DNA of 64,000 nucleotides from Nitrosomonas sp. sh817 (GCF_030908545.1 NZ_CP133083.1:2241691-2305690), one strand, 5' to 3'; positions 17,472-27,475 are shown, numbered from the stretch's first letter. The notes: generated by a model not told the origin, from the letters alone. Translations and numbers: made by a program.

Positions 17472-18783
17472 TCCGGATCTGTTTGCCAGTCACGCACCCC
17501 AGGCACCGCTCGCGGAACAGCTGCGCCCTAAACATTTAAGCGATGTCATCGGCCAGGAACACTTGTTAAGCGCGGGAAAACCGTTGCGGCTGGCGTTCGA
17601 GGCCGGCAAACCGCATTCGATGATCTTGTGGGGACCGCCGGGAACCGGCAAAACCACGCTAGCGCGGCTGATGTCGACCGAATTTCAATGCGAATTCATC
17701 GCGCTTTCCGCAGTGCTGTCCGGCACCAAGGATATCCGCAACGCCGTCGAGCAAGCGCAATTCACGCTGCAGCAAAGCGGGCGCCATACCATTTTGTTCG
17801 TCGACGAAGTGCACCGCTTCAACAAATCGCAACAAGACGCTTTCTTACCCTATGTCGAACAAGGATTGATCACCTTTGTCGGCGCCACTACCGAAAACCC
17901 GTCGTTCGAAGTCAATCACGCGCTGCTGTCGCGCGCGCAGGTGTACATTTTGACCGCGCTGTCCGGGCAAGAACTGGCGCAACTGTTCGATCGCGCGCAC
18001 AAGCTTGCGATGCCACAGTTGCAATTTTCAGCGGATACCCGGCGGCTGTTGATCGAATTTGCCGACGGCGACGCCCGGCGTTTGCTCAATCTGCTGGAAC
18101 AGATTCAAACTGCGGCAACCACTGAAGCAGTCACGCAGATCAGCGAGGATTTAGTCATCAATGCGTTATCACGCAACACCCGCGCGTTCGACAAAGGCGG
18201 CGACGCGTTTTACGATCAGATTTCCGCATTGCACAAATCGGTGCGCGGCTCGTCGCCGGATGCCGCATTATACTGGTTGTGCCGCATGCTCGACGGCGGC
18301 GCCGATCCGCTCTATATCGGACGCCGCTTGATCCGCATGGCGGTCGAGGACATCGGCCTAGCCGATCCGCGCGCGTTGCGCCTGGCGCTCGACGCTTGCG
18401 AAACCTTTGAGCGGCTCGGCAGCCCGGAAGGCGAGTTGGCCTTGGCGCAAGCGGCGCTGTATCTGGCCAGCGCGCCGAAAAGCAACGCCGCTTACCTGGC
18501 ATACAACCAGGCACGGGCTTTCATCACCCGCGACAAATCGCGCAACGTGCCGCTGCATTTACGCAATGCGCCGACCAAGCTAATGAAAAACATCGGCTAC
18601 GGCAAGGCTTACCGTTACGCGCACGATTGTCCGGGCGCTTACGCCGCCGGTGAGAATTATTTTCCGGACGATATGCCGGCAGTCAGCTTTTACCAACCCA
18701 CCGCTTACGGCCTGGAGCAAAAAATCCGGGAAAAACTGGCTTATTTGCACAGCTTGGATGAGCAAGCCAAGCATAAAATATAA
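17449..18783 (+). CDS. rarA: Replication-associated recombination protein A (RarA/MgsA)
   Basis: 444 residues. AAA+ ATPase with Walker A GPPGTGKT near residue 63, Walker B ILFVDEVHRFN near 110, and the long MgsA C-terminal region (about 260-440; SSPDAALYWLCRML, RRLIRMAVEDIGLADP). RarA is a clamp-loader-like ATPase acting at stalled replication forks. The start could be at 17449 or, two codons on, at 17455; both lie inside the end of lolA. It belongs to the ftsK-lolA-rarA-serS block. Confidence 0.95.
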   Translation: MPMSSASDPDLFASHAPQAPLAEQLRPKHLSDVIGQEHLLSAGKPLRLAFEAGKPHSMILWGPPGTGKTTLARLMSTEFQCEFIALSAVLSGTKDIRNAVEQAQFTLQQSGRHTILFVDEVHRFNKSQQDAFLPYVEQGLITFVGATTENPSFEVNHALLSRAQVYILTALSGQELAQLFDRAHKLAMPQLQFSADTRRLLIEFADGDARRLLNLLEQIQTAATTEAVTQISEDLVINALSRNTRAFDKGGDAFYDQISALHKSVRGSSPDAALYWLCRMLDGGADPLYIGRRLIRMAVEDIGLADPRALRLALDACETFERLGSPEGELALAQAALYLASAPKSNAAYLAYNQARAFITRDKSRNVPLHLRNAPTKLMKNIGYGKAYRYAHDCPGAYAAGENYFPDDMPAVSFYQPTAYGLEQKIREKLAYLHSLDEQAKHKI

Positions 18784-20124
<1,341 letters not shown>

Positions 20125-20163
20125 GCCTCATACCCATTTTTCACCGTAAGAGGACCTATCACG

Positions 20164-20823
20164 ATGCACCATGACTCTACTACCGATATCGAAACACTGA
20201 CCGCCGATATCCGCGAAGCGCTCGCCAGCGGTGAACATGTTCAGGAAACCGTACATCGTTTGACTCTGAAAGCGATGCACGCCCGTCACGTTGACCCTGA
20301 CTCACTGCGGCGCATTATCACGGCGGTGATGCAAGGCGTGCACGACGGCGCCACGCAGCATTTGCTGCACACTGCCAATCAAGCGCAAGCGGCAAAAACT
20401 CAAATTACCGCCGCCATCGCCGGACTCGATACCGCGCTGGCCGGTTTCGCGCAAGCGTCCAAATTGGCAATCGAGGAAGCCGCCGGCCAGGCGCGCAAAT
20501 ACTCGGACACCGAATTATCGCGCACGCGTTCGGATCTGGAAGGCTTGGAAAATCTGTTTCTCGATACCCTGCACCACACCGCGTCCACGGCGCAAGGCTT
20601 GATCGCCGACATCCTGCACGATCTCGGCAAGCACGCGCGCAATAACGGCACGGCAGTCGGTTTCCAGTTAAAAGAAACCCTGGCGACGCTGGCGCAGCAG
20701 GTTGCCGCCGTCGGCCACGCGCAACTGGAAACCGGCGTCACTCTAGCGCAAAAAACCGCAGAATTCGTCGGCAAATTTGCCAGCGGCGTGTTGTCCGGCA
20801 TCAAGGATCGCAATCATCACTAA
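20164..20823 (+). CDS. Helical protein of unknown function (possibly DUF6781-like)
   Basis: 219 residues, almost wholly helical and rich in alanine, glutamine and histidine, with no signal peptide or membrane segment. The middle (about 70-140) has heptad-like spacing suited to a coiled coil. I do not recognise it with certainty; the layout is like the DUF6781 proteins of nitrosomonads. A clean AGAGGACC ribosome site precedes the ATG. It lies 40 bp after serS and may share its transcript. Confidence 0.7.
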   Translation: MHHDSTTDIETLTADIREALASGEHVQETVHRLTLKAMHARHVDPDSLRRIITAVMQGVHDGATQHLLHTANQAQAAKTQITAAIAGLDTALAGFAQASKLAIEEAAGQARKYSDTELSRTRSDLEGLENLFLDTLHHTASTAQGLIADILHDLGKHARNNGTAVGFQLKETLATLAQQVAAVGHAQLETGVTLAQKTAEFVGKFASGVLSGIKDRNHH

Positions 20824-20837
20824 AAAAGCCGACCCGG

Positions 20838-20908
20838 TGTCATTTCGAGCAGCACGAAAAATCTATTACTTTGATAATTAACGATTCCTCACCATGTTCG
20901 GAATGACA
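20838..20908. repeat. Imperfect inverted repeat of the TGTCATTCCGA type
   Basis: TGTCATTTCGA at 20838-20848 pairs with TCGGAATGACA at 20898-20908, with one mismatch. Similar GTCATTCCGA palindromes are dispersed in many bacterial genomes. Here it sits between two convergent genes and may end transcription or be an intergenic repeat copy. Confidence 0.5.
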
Positions 20909-20918
20909 AGATGCTTCC

Positions 20919-21806
20919 TTAATCGCGATCCTCGCCGCCCAACGCCTCAACCAGCTCATTGATCAGTTGACTCAATTCGCCGGTCATGATGGCGAAATCG
21001 CTGATGAACAGCTCCTCCGCGCTCTCGGCGGATTCTTTCAGAATATCCTGCGGCGCGATCCGCCGCAGTTGCAGATTGTCATGCAGCACAAACGAAATTT
21101 TACTGTCCCACGTCATCGCCAGCTTGATCACTTTCTTGCCGGCGCGGATATGCCGTCCGGTCTCTTCCGCGTCCAGGCTATGATGCGAATACTTGATGAT
21201 CTCCTTCTCATCGGTCATGCCCTGCAATTCGCAATCGCGATCAATGGTGAAAGCGGCCGACAAATCGTCGCCGGACAACCAGCGTGTCATCATCGTCGAT
21301 GGTGAAAATTTCGTCTCCAGCGGCGCCAGCGTTAACCCGTGCACCGATTTGATCAAGCATTCGACGAATTCTTCCGCCTTGTTGGCGCTGCCGGTATCGA
21401 TGATCAACCGGTTCTGAACCGCGTCGATCCATGCATAAGTCTTTTGCCGCTGCGAAAACGCGCGCGGCAGCAGTTCGATCAACGTCGCTTCCTTGATGTC
21501 GCGGACTTGCTTCTTCCCCGGCTTGTAACCTTGCATCTCGGCGATTTTCGCCAGCCGTTCCTGAGCATGCTGATTGACCACCGACGCCGGCAGCAATTTC
21601 TTGTCGACCGCAAACGCGATCAACCACTGTTGACCGAACGCGTGCACGAAATTATCCTGCTCGTCGCGCGGCGGCAGCCAGCCGCGGCTTTGCTGCTCCA
21701 TTTGCGTGCAAGGCTGCAATGCATGTTTCGACAGCGCCTCTTCCAGGCTATTCAATGTTATATTGCCGCTGGTGATACGATAAGCTTGTAAGTTTCTGAA
21801 CCACAT
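20919..21806 (-). CDS. rdgC: Recombination-associated protein RdgC
   Basis: 295 residues, the usual length. The opening MWFRNLQAYRIT, the SRGWLPPR stretch and the TRWLSGDD segment are characteristic of RdgC. RdgC forms a ring-shaped dimer that binds double-stranded DNA and limits RecA loading and RecFOR action. It faces the 219-residue gene convergently and is divergent from the DUF2007 gene. Confidence 0.95.
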   Translation of the reverse strand: MWFRNLQAYRITSGNITLNSLEEALSKHALQPCTQMEQQSRGWLPPRDEQDNFVHAFGQQWLIAFAVDKKLLPASVVNQHAQERLAKIAEMQGYKPGKKQVRDIKEATLIELLPRAFSQRQKTYAWIDAVQNRLIIDTGSANKAEEFVECLIKSVHGLTLAPLETKFSPSTMMTRWLSGDDLSAAFTIDRDCELQGMTDEKEIIKYSHHSLDAEETGRHIRAGKKVIKLAMTWDSKISFVLHDNLQLRRIAPQDILKESAESAEELFISDFAIMTGELSQLINELVEALGGEDRD

Positions 21807-21852
21807 AATTTTGCTCGACTAACCGTTTGATGTTTTTTTAATTCGCTTTGGC

Positions 21853-22185
21853 ATGAAAAAAATCTACTCCGCCAGCAATTTGATGGAAGCGCAGATAGTA
21901 CTGGATCTGCTCGAACACGCCTATATCCCGGCAAAAATATTTAACCAGCACGCCCAAGGCGTCGCCGGCGAAATCCCGTTCACCCACGCCTACCCGGAAA
22001 TCTGGATTATCCGCGAAGACGATTTCGAGCGCGCCAAACGCATCATCGACACTTACGAAAACACCCCGGTCGCCACCGGCAACGTGCAATGTCCATCCTG
22101 CGGCGAAGACAACCCGGCGAATTTTCAACTGTGCTGGAAATGTGGTGGCGGGTTGGAGATGGCTGAAAATCGTCAGTTTACTTGA
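21853..22185 (+). CDS. DUF2007 protein with C-terminal zinc ribbon
   Basis: 110 residues. The first 70 are the DUF2007 domain (MKKIYSASNLMEAQIVLDLL ... ITHAYPEIWI-like core), a PII-like ferredoxin fold predicted to take part in signalling or protein binding. Residues 79-96 hold two CxxC pairs (CPSCGED and CWKCGG), a small zinc ribbon. No partner is adjacent. The family is clear; the role is not known. Confidence 0.85.
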   Translation: MKKIYSASNLMEAQIVLDLLEHAYIPAKIFNQHAQGVAGEIPFTHAYPEIWIIREDDFERAKRIIDTYENTPVATGNVQCPSCGEDNPANFQLCWKCGGGLEMAENRQFT

Positions 22186-22199
22186 TCGTTTAATCCGGT

Positions 22200-22298
22200 T
22201 CATTTACCGGCATACCGCTGCAACCAGTGCCGCCCCTTCGGAGTTAATCGATAGCGTTGCGCGGGACTGCGCGGCAAATCAGGTTGCGTGCGTTCGAT
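22200..22298 (-). pseudogene. C-terminal remnant of a winged-helix protein
   Basis: Just 14 bp after the hepT stop, 32 codons in one frame read QRYRLTPKGRHWLQRY before a TGA. This is the kind of helix-strand ending seen in winged-helix DNA-binding domains. The frame is closed upstream by a stop and has no start, so it is a leftover of a deleted gene. The call rests on a short match by eye. Confidence 0.35.
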
Positions 22299-22311
22299 TC
22301 AATCACCCGCC

Positions 22312-22821
22312 CTAAGGTAATAACTCCGGCCACTCCGCCGCCGGAATACGCGAGCGGGCATAACGATTAATGTTGTTGTAGGCGGTAACCAGCAACGAAA
22401 CCGTCCAATGCGCTTTGTTCAGCGCTACGGCAAATTCTTCAGGATCGGACATATATTCGTGCACCAGTTTATTGCGTAAATTTCGCGCACTCAGCCAGTC
22501 CTCGACCGACGGTAACAAACCAAGCTTCTCAGCCCGATTCAGGTTATCCAGCGCGCTGCCGGTTGTTTCCGCCATCGACCGGAGCAGAGCCGGTATCAGT
22601 TTGTCTCCCACCGTATCCTGCATCCGCCCAAAACGGGACACAAAGGCATCCAGACGTTCCGCCAGATCATCATCGCTTTCCAACCGCTCCACCCAGGCTG
22701 CGTCAAGCTCCTCCTTGAACAATCGCGCATCCGTTTTCAACAGCAACACACCTTCACGCCGGACAATTTTCAGTAGTGTCAGCAGTCGGATCGATTCGAT
22801 TTTGAGCGTATCCGCTGTCAT
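22312..22821 (-). CDS. hepT: HepT-like HEPN RNase toxin
   Basis: 169 residues from the ATG at 22821, which overlaps the mntA stop as ATGA; an in-frame start further upstream would run through mntA. It is helical and ends with the HEPN signature R116-x4-H121-x-Y123 (RNKLVHEY). In HepT toxins R and H form the RNase site, and the tyrosine is AMPylated by the MntA antitoxin. Upstream is exactly such a nucleotidyltransferase, making a type VII toxin-antitoxin pair. At 169 residues it is longer than the shortest HepT proteins, with an extra N-terminal helical part. Confidence 0.85.
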   Translation of the reverse strand: MTADTLKIESIRLLTLLKIVRREGVLLLKTDARLFKEELDAAWVERLESDDDLAERLDAFVSRFGRMQDTVGDKLIPALLRSMAETTGSALDNLNRAEKLGLLPSVEDWLSARNLRNKLVHEYMSDPEEFAVALNKAHWTVSLLVTAYNNINRYARSRIPAAEWPELLP

Positions 22822-23138
22822 AACATCACCCCGGTTTGGCGTGCAATTTGATGAATCGGCTGCTCCGGCGTTGCCGGATCGACAATGATGACATCGATCT
22901 TCCGATCGCCGAGCTGCATTTGCAGTTGGCTGGTTAACCGGCATGCGGTCGAAACGCGATCGGTCAGTATCTGTTCTGTTTCGATCAAAATATCAATATC
23001 CCCGCCCCTTTCATCCATCTTTGCCCGGGAACCGAAGATACGAATCCGTGCATCATCGCTCAGCAAACGATGCACCGTCGCTCGGATGATCTCGACTTCT
23101 CTGATCGATAATCGGACGTCGGGATTGGCTATCATCAT
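22818..23138 (-). CDS. mntA: MntA-like nucleotidyltransferase antitoxin
   Basis: 106 residues with the minimal nucleotidyltransferase signature GSRAK (from G36-S37) followed by D47-I-D49 (GGDIDIL), and a later acidic D in KIDVIIVD. In type VII systems MntA adds AMP groups to the HEPN toxin and so silences it. It is encoded first and its stop overlaps the hepT start. The order antitoxin then toxin, and the ATGA overlap, are common in this class. Confidence 0.87.
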   Translation of the reverse strand: MMIANPDVRLSIREVEIIRATVHRLLSDDARIRIFGSRAKMDERGGDIDILIETEQILTDRVSTACRLTSQLQMQLGDRKIDVIIVDPATPEQPIHQIARQTGVML

Positions 23139-23202
23139 TTGCTAGGCGTCATTACACACTGCATCGCTCAAAAATTGCTTTGACTTGGTATTTCACAGAT
23201 TC

Positions 23203-23811
23203 TCACGAGACCGCTCCACTGGATGATTCTTTATTTTCGAGATAATGGATTAACCCAGTATAGAATTGCAACAGAATCCCTTTTATTTGTTGTAAACCAT
23301 AATAATCTCCTTCAAATTCAAGATACAAATCTGGGGCTGTTGACGTAAAAAAATATTGGTAATAATCACCAATCTGAGGTCCTTCCTCAATTCTAGTAAT
23401 ACTACGCCCATCTTTCCAGTGAAAATGCTTACTGGCATTCGCTGTATGCGAGCAGATCGACAATGCATTCTCGATATGATAGCGAACGTCTAAATAGGGA
23501 TTAGGAAGGCAGCTTGTATCATTTATCCAATGCACTGCTTTACTTGGTATCAACCAATTTTCTTGAGATATATTTTGACCCTTTTTCTTTGTCTTTGCAG
23601 GTGCAGCAAATGGGTCGGAATCCAAATTAGAAGAATAAGCTTGTTGTATCCATTCAGCAAGTACAGCGGCAGTCACAATGAAATTAAACACATCGTAAGC
23701 ATGAGGCAATTCACCGAGTTTATCTGCTTCCCACTTCAATTTTTCTAGCAAATCTCGTGGTTGTTCCAAGCCATACGACAATTGCTCCATTGTTCGTTTT
23801 ACCCGACTCAT
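23203..23811 (-). CDS. Hypothetical protein
   Basis: 202 residues from the ATG at 23811, preferred because TTGAGG lies 9 nt upstream. No signal peptide, membrane segment or known motif is visible; the protein is rich in aromatic residues and in tyrosine pairs (GDYYQYFF, EGDYYGL). The DNA is clearly more AT-rich than its neighbours, and it stands next to a toxin-antitoxin pair, so it was probably acquired horizontally. It may be a defence or accessory-island protein, but nothing in the sequence proves this. Confidence 0.65.
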   Translation of the reverse strand: MSRVKRTMEQLSYGLEQPRDLLEKLKWEADKLGELPHAYDVFNFIVTAAVLAEWIQQAYSSNLDSDPFAAPAKTKKKGQNISQENWLIPSKAVHWINDTSCLPNPYLDVRYHIENALSICSHTANASKHFHWKDGRSITRIEEGPQIGDYYQYFFTSTAPDLYLEFEGDYYGLQQIKGILLQFYTGLIHYLENKESSSGAVS

Positions 23812-23864
23812 TTCAGTTTTCCTCAACGAATCTTATGATTCTAAGACAGTCATTAATCACCATA

Positions 23865-24524
23865 CTATTGGTTTTTCTTAATAATACTTGGATACCCCAC
23901 CGTCTGCGACAGCAACACCTGTTGATCATGCGTCAACCCTAATGCTTCGGCAATCGCCGTGCGGTCGATCCAGGCGCGTAGCACGGTGGCAAGGCTATTA
24001 CTCGCAGCGAACAAGTAAACATTTTGCGCGATGGCCCCGGCGGCTACCGAAGCATACGATTCGCGCTGGCTGAACGGCACCCGGCTCAGGCGCGTGTAGT
24101 CAGCGACATAGACCAAATCGAGCGGCGCTTCGTCGACGAAATCCTGATAACCGGTGGTGCGCCTTATGTCGCTGGCAGCAACGAGTATGAGTGCGTGAGT
24201 CGTTGCATCGTAGCGGTAAGCGCCGGATGGGAGCGCCACAAAAATATCGATTTCCTGCGCATTGAGCGCGGATGGCGCGGTGCGTCCGCCGTCCTCGCGG
24301 TTAATGCCGTACGCCGCCCACAGTAAATTCGACAGCAACGGTAACGGCAGCGGTTCGGGTGAAAATTCGCGCGACGAGTGGCGCATAGCCAAGGCTTCCA
24401 TCAGTGGCAGCCCACCCTGCTTTTCGGGAGGCGGCAAGGAAACCGGCACAGCCGAATCACCGGCAGTCGGTTTAGCGCGCAATTGCCCCATTAAACCGAG
24501 AACGAATTTACCAACAGTATGCAT
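23865..24524 (-). CDS. SagB-type nitroreductase-family oxidoreductase
   Basis: 219 residues. The FMN-binding nitroreductase fold is shown by MRHSSREFSPEPLPLPLLSN-like opening (the arginines binding FMN phosphate), a central ALNAQEIDIFVAL, and GAIAQNVYLFAASNSLATV, with AWIDR and QTVGYP near the end. The SagB/ThcOx branch contains azoline dehydrogenases, but no cyclodehydratase or peptide precursor gene is adjacent, so this is more likely a stand-alone member. The N-terminus has a weak hydrophobic stretch and may be a membrane anchor or just a tail. Confidence 0.85.
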   Translation of the reverse strand: MHTVGKFVLGLMGQLRAKPTAGDSAVPVSLPPPEKQGGLPLMEALAMRHSSREFSPEPLPLPLLSNLLWAAYGINREDGGRTAPSALNAQEIDIFVALPSGAYRYDATTHALILVAASDIRRTTGYQDFVDEAPLDLVYVADYTRLSRVPFSQRESYASVAAGAIAQNVYLFAASNSLATVLRAWIDRTAIAEALGLTHDQQVLLSQTVGYPSIIKKNQ

Positions 24525-24791
24525 GATCGATCTCCTTCTCTACGCAACCACCGCTAGCATACCTGCTTTTATCTATCGCTAAAACAGGTGCTTATTCAAT
24601 AGCTAATGGCGCACTCATCTGTTTATCAAGTTCGGATCGTTGCGCGGCTCAGCGGCTATGTGCTTCTCCCTGTGTTTTTTATCACAGCCTGAACCGGCAA
24701 AAAGCCCTATCTTTGCGTGGCAGTTTCGATTTGCCGGAATTATTGAAACCCGGCGCAACAATGTAGTAATCCACCACGTAAGAGGAGATAT

Positions 24792-25619
24792 ATGATGAAA
24801 GTAAAAACATTAGCCGCAGCAATTTTGACTTTGGGTCTGGCGATTGCCATTCCGCAAACCTACGCATCGCATGCGGACGGTACCAATACTTCGGATCTGG
24901 TGCATAAGGCCGATCTGATTTTTGAAGGCAAAGTCGTCGAGGTCGACTATCGCACATCGGACGTTCTGCAAGCAGGCGATGTCGCCATGCCACATACCTA
25001 TGTGACCTACGAGATCGCCCGGAACTTTAAAGGCCGCTCGAACCAGGACAAATTGATCACCTTGCGTTTCCGCGGCGGCCCGGATGACGCCGGCAATACT
25101 CTGATCATTCCGGGTGTGCCGCTGTTCCAGGTGGGCGATCAGGATATCGTGTTCGTGCGCGGTAACGGCGTGGAAATTTCACCGGTGGTCGGCGGTAACT
25201 TCGGACGCTTCCGTATCAGCAAGGATGCCGTGCATTCCGATGCGTGGCAAGAAATCTGGTTGCGCAGCAACGGCCAGCTCGATCAAGGCAATTTTAACGA
25301 AGACAAGAAAAGCGTGACGCTTCGCATCGGCATCAAAGAATTTACTTTTGAAACCGAGACCAAAGCCGAGTGGACGCCACCAGCCGACGCGACCAAGCTG
25401 ACATCGGTGCAATTCCGTAAATTCCTCAGCGATAGCGTCAACCAGCACTACACCCCGCAAGCGCTCGGTTCGCTCAAGCCCGTCCAAAGCGTACAGATCC
25501 ATGAACAATTTGCGGTAGGAAAAGCAAAACCAGTTGCCGCACCGGCGGTACCACCGGTTCTCAAAAAACTCGATCTGGAAGCGCCGAATCACGTGGAAAT
25601 GACCATCCACAGGGATTAA
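24792..25619 (+). CDS. Exported beta-rich protein paired with a metalloprotease
   Basis: 275 residues. AGGAG precedes the double ATG; the first 26 residues are a signal peptide ending TYAS. The mature part is beta-rich without cysteines: DLVHKADLIFEGKVVEV is followed by VTYEIARNFKG and a GDQDIVFVRG strand. This order resembles the OB-fold of NTR/TIMP-like domains, although the N-terminal cysteine of TIMPs is missing. The C-terminus (about 245-275) is proline-rich. The metalloprotease gene follows by 65 bp in the same direction, so the two are probably one operon. A role as its partner or inhibitor is inference; other possible roles include adhesin or substrate. Confidence 0.75.
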   Translation: MMKVKTLAAAILTLGLAIAIPQTYASHADGTNTSDLVHKADLIFEGKVVEVDYRTSDVLQAGDVAMPHTYVTYEIARNFKGRSNQDKLITLRFRGGPDDAGNTLIIPGVPLFQVGDQDIVFVRGNGVEISPVVGGNFGRFRISKDAVHSDAWQEIWLRSNGQLDQGNFNEDKKSVTLRIGIKEFTFETETKAEWTPPADATKLTSVQFRKFLSDSVNQHYTPQALGSLKPVQSVQIHEQFAVGKAKPVAAPAVPPVLKKLDLEAPNHVEMTIHRD

Positions 25620-25684
25620 AGCGCGCTTTCACCCTGAATTTGCAACCGCCACTCAAGTTATGAACAATTTTTAGGAGACTTACA

Positions 25685-26776
25685 ATGAAATTTTCGCGAT
25701 TAAATCAATTGCTCGCCACGATGTTTCTGGCAACCATGACGCAACATGCATTCGCTTACACCACCATCAAATGCGGCGGCAACGCAACCAAATGGAGCGG
25801 CAACAACTATACCATCCGCGCATCTTCCGTCGGTTTCCCAGCGGGGCCGTGGCGCGATGCGTTATCTTCCGTGGTCACACATTGGAACGGCAATCCCAGC
25901 AATCTGAGCTTCGGTGTCGTTTGGAACGAGCCTGGCGTCGCTGCCAATAACAACGAAAACGAAGCTTGGTGGGAGGCCAATAACGGCCCGAACATCGGCA
26001 CCTATCCGGCTGTCACTTATGTATGGTTCAAAGGCGATTGCACGCTGAAAGAGGCGGATATTATTTTCAATAACAGCGTGGCATATCACTACACCACCAA
26101 CAAAGCCAGCCTGTGGTCTTATGGCGGCGCTTACCGTCCGTTCCAGACCACTGCCATGCACGAATTCGGCCATGCCGCCGGACTGGCGCATACCGCCAAT
26201 GTCTATAACATCATGGGATCCGATTGGACACACATCCATGCCAACGGCGCAACCGCGACCGCCTACAGCGGCGAGGATGCTAATAATGGATTGGTCGCAG
26301 TGTACGGCTTGTGGGCGGGCGGCCCCAATGATTTAGCCGTTTCGCACTGGCGGCACATCGGCAGCAGCGGCGAATACAGCACGCATGGCCGCACCCGCAT
26401 TTTCAATACCTCGAATGTAGAACTGACCAAAGTAGCCGGTACTGCCGAACCGGTATACCGCGTCAACAAAGGACAAACCATCAAGCTCGAAATGACCTAC
26501 GAAAACCTCGGCAAAACCAGTCCGCTGACGGCTAAAGTCGGTTATTACTTATCGACCAACGACACCATCACGACCGGCGACCGATTCCTGGGCGAAGGCA
26601 CGGTAACGTTGTATCGGGGCTTTCCGGATACCACCAACAACACCTTCCTGGTGATCCCTTCCGATCTGGTCAGCGGCCAGAATTACTGGATCGGCGCGAT
26701 CATCGACTACAACGGCGCATTTACCGAGCGTAGCGAAGCCAACAACGCCACTTACATCGGCATCCGCGTGAATTAA
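25685..26776 (+). CDS. Secreted matrixin-like zinc metalloprotease with CARDB-like domain
   Basis: 363 residues with a signal peptide ending at about HAFA (residue 23). The zinc-binding motif H159-E160-x2-H163-x5-H169 (HEFGHAAGLAH) is followed by a Met-turn YNIMG (M177), the metzincin/M10 pattern. From about 235 to 363 a beta-sandwich resembling CARDB (GKTSPLTAKVGYYLS, GAIIDYNGAFTERSEANN) follows, usually a substrate- or surface-binding module. It would be released to the periplasm or outside. It follows the exported 275-residue protein. No propeptide cysteine switch is visible, so activity control may come from its neighbour. Confidence 0.88.
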   Translation: MKFSRLNQLLATMFLATMTQHAFAYTTIKCGGNATKWSGNNYTIRASSVGFPAGPWRDALSSVVTHWNGNPSNLSFGVVWNEPGVAANNNENEAWWEANNGPNIGTYPAVTYVWFKGDCTLKEADIIFNNSVAYHYTTNKASLWSYGGAYRPFQTTAMHEFGHAAGLAHTANVYNIMGSDWTHIHANGATATAYSGEDANNGLVAVYGLWAGGPNDLAVSHWRHIGSSGEYSTHGRTRIFNTSNVELTKVAGTAEPVYRVNKGQTIKLEMTYENLGKTSPLTAKVGYYLSTNDTITTGDRFLGEGTVTLYRGFPDTTNNTFLVIPSDLVSGQNYWIGAIIDYNGAFTERSEANNATYIGIRVN

Positions 26777-26804
26777 GTCTGTCACGATTCACCGCGTCAA
26801 CAAA

Positions 26805-26846
26805 AAACTGCTCCGTTCGCATCAACCAATGCAAGCGGAGTAGTTT
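26805..26846. terminator. Hairpin after the metalloprotease gene
   Basis: An 18-bp stem with three mismatches (AAACTGCTCCGTTCGCAT against ATGCAAGCGGAGTAGTTT) and a 6-nt loop lies 29 bp after the protease stop and about 55 bp before the convergent brnA stop. It likely serves both. Confidence 0.6.
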
Positions 26847-26899
26847 CCGTTTGAAAAACGGTTATTTTTCCAATGCGTAATAATGGTTAAAAATAACCT

Positions 26900-27133
26900 T
26901 CAGGAAATTTGTGATTTACCTCGCCAGGTAATATCGATTTTCCGATGTTGGGAAACGCAATCCCTTAAATATAAATTGATAAGGCTCTGATAAGGTACTC
27001 CCGTCTCTTCCGCCATTTTCTTGAAATAACCGATAACATCCTCACTCAACCGCATCGTTACGGATTTTTTAAGCTTGGCGGCATAGGGATTTTTGCGGGA
27101 TTTCATTTTTGACAAATCATATTCAGCTTTCAT
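26900..27133 (-). CDS. brnA: BrnA-family antitoxin
   Basis: 77 residues with a ribbon-helix-helix DNA-binding segment (about 24-66; KKSVTMRLSEDVIGYFKK, YQSLINLYLRDC). BrnA binds and neutralises BrnT and represses the brnTA promoter. Its start overlaps the brnT stop (ATGA), so the pair is translated together. It is shorter than the classical Brucella BrnA but keeps the two functional parts. Confidence 0.9.
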   Translation of the reverse strand: MKAEYDLSKMKSRKNPYAAKLKKSVTMRLSEDVIGYFKKMAEETGVPYQSLINLYLRDCVSQHRKIDITWRGKSQIS

Positions 27134-27414
27134 AACACTTCACCACGATAAAATTGACGTTCCGATTTAGTTGCTTTTCGTGCCGATATAATCCGGATGA
27201 CATTTCCTGAATCCCGCTCGCAGTAGCAAATGATCAATATGCGAGCTTCGTTACTCATTCCGAGCATCAAAAACCGATCTTCTGAAACAGAATCCTCATC
27301 AAAAAACTGCACGGCAAAATCATCATAAAATACGGATTGCGCTTCTTCAAAAGATATTCCATGTTTCTTCCGGTTTGAAGCCGCTTTATTGGAATCCCAC
27401 TCGAACTTAATCAT
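27130..27414 (-). CDS. brnT: BrnT-family ribonuclease toxin
   Basis: 94 residues starting MIKFEWDSNKAASNRKKHG, the family signature (the DxxKxxxNxxKHG core), then a DDFAVQFFDED stretch and a C-terminal ISARKATKSERQFY, which matches the RKA motif of BrnT. BrnT is a RelE-fold RNase that slows growth. brnT is first in the operon and brnA second, the usual BrnTA order. A palindromic operator overlaps the start codon. Confidence 0.92.
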   Translation of the reverse strand: MIKFEWDSNKAASNRKKHGISFEEAQSVFYDDFAVQFFDEDSVSEDRFLMLGMSNEARILIICYCERDSGNVIRIISARKATKSERQFYRGEVL

Positions 27415-27430
27415 GCATACATTGTATGCA
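27414..27430. promoter_or_regulatory. Palindromic operator of brnTA overlapping the start codon
   Basis: TGCATACATTGTATGCA is a perfect 8-bp inverted repeat around one central base. It begins at the last base of the brnT start codon (27412-27414) and runs upstream into the promoter. Ribbon-helix-helix antitoxins such as BrnA bind palindromes of this kind, so autorepression is likely. Confidence 0.65.
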
Positions 27431-27475
27431 CACGATTTTTGAAGTCAAGGAATCTTAAGAAAACTCCAAACAAAA

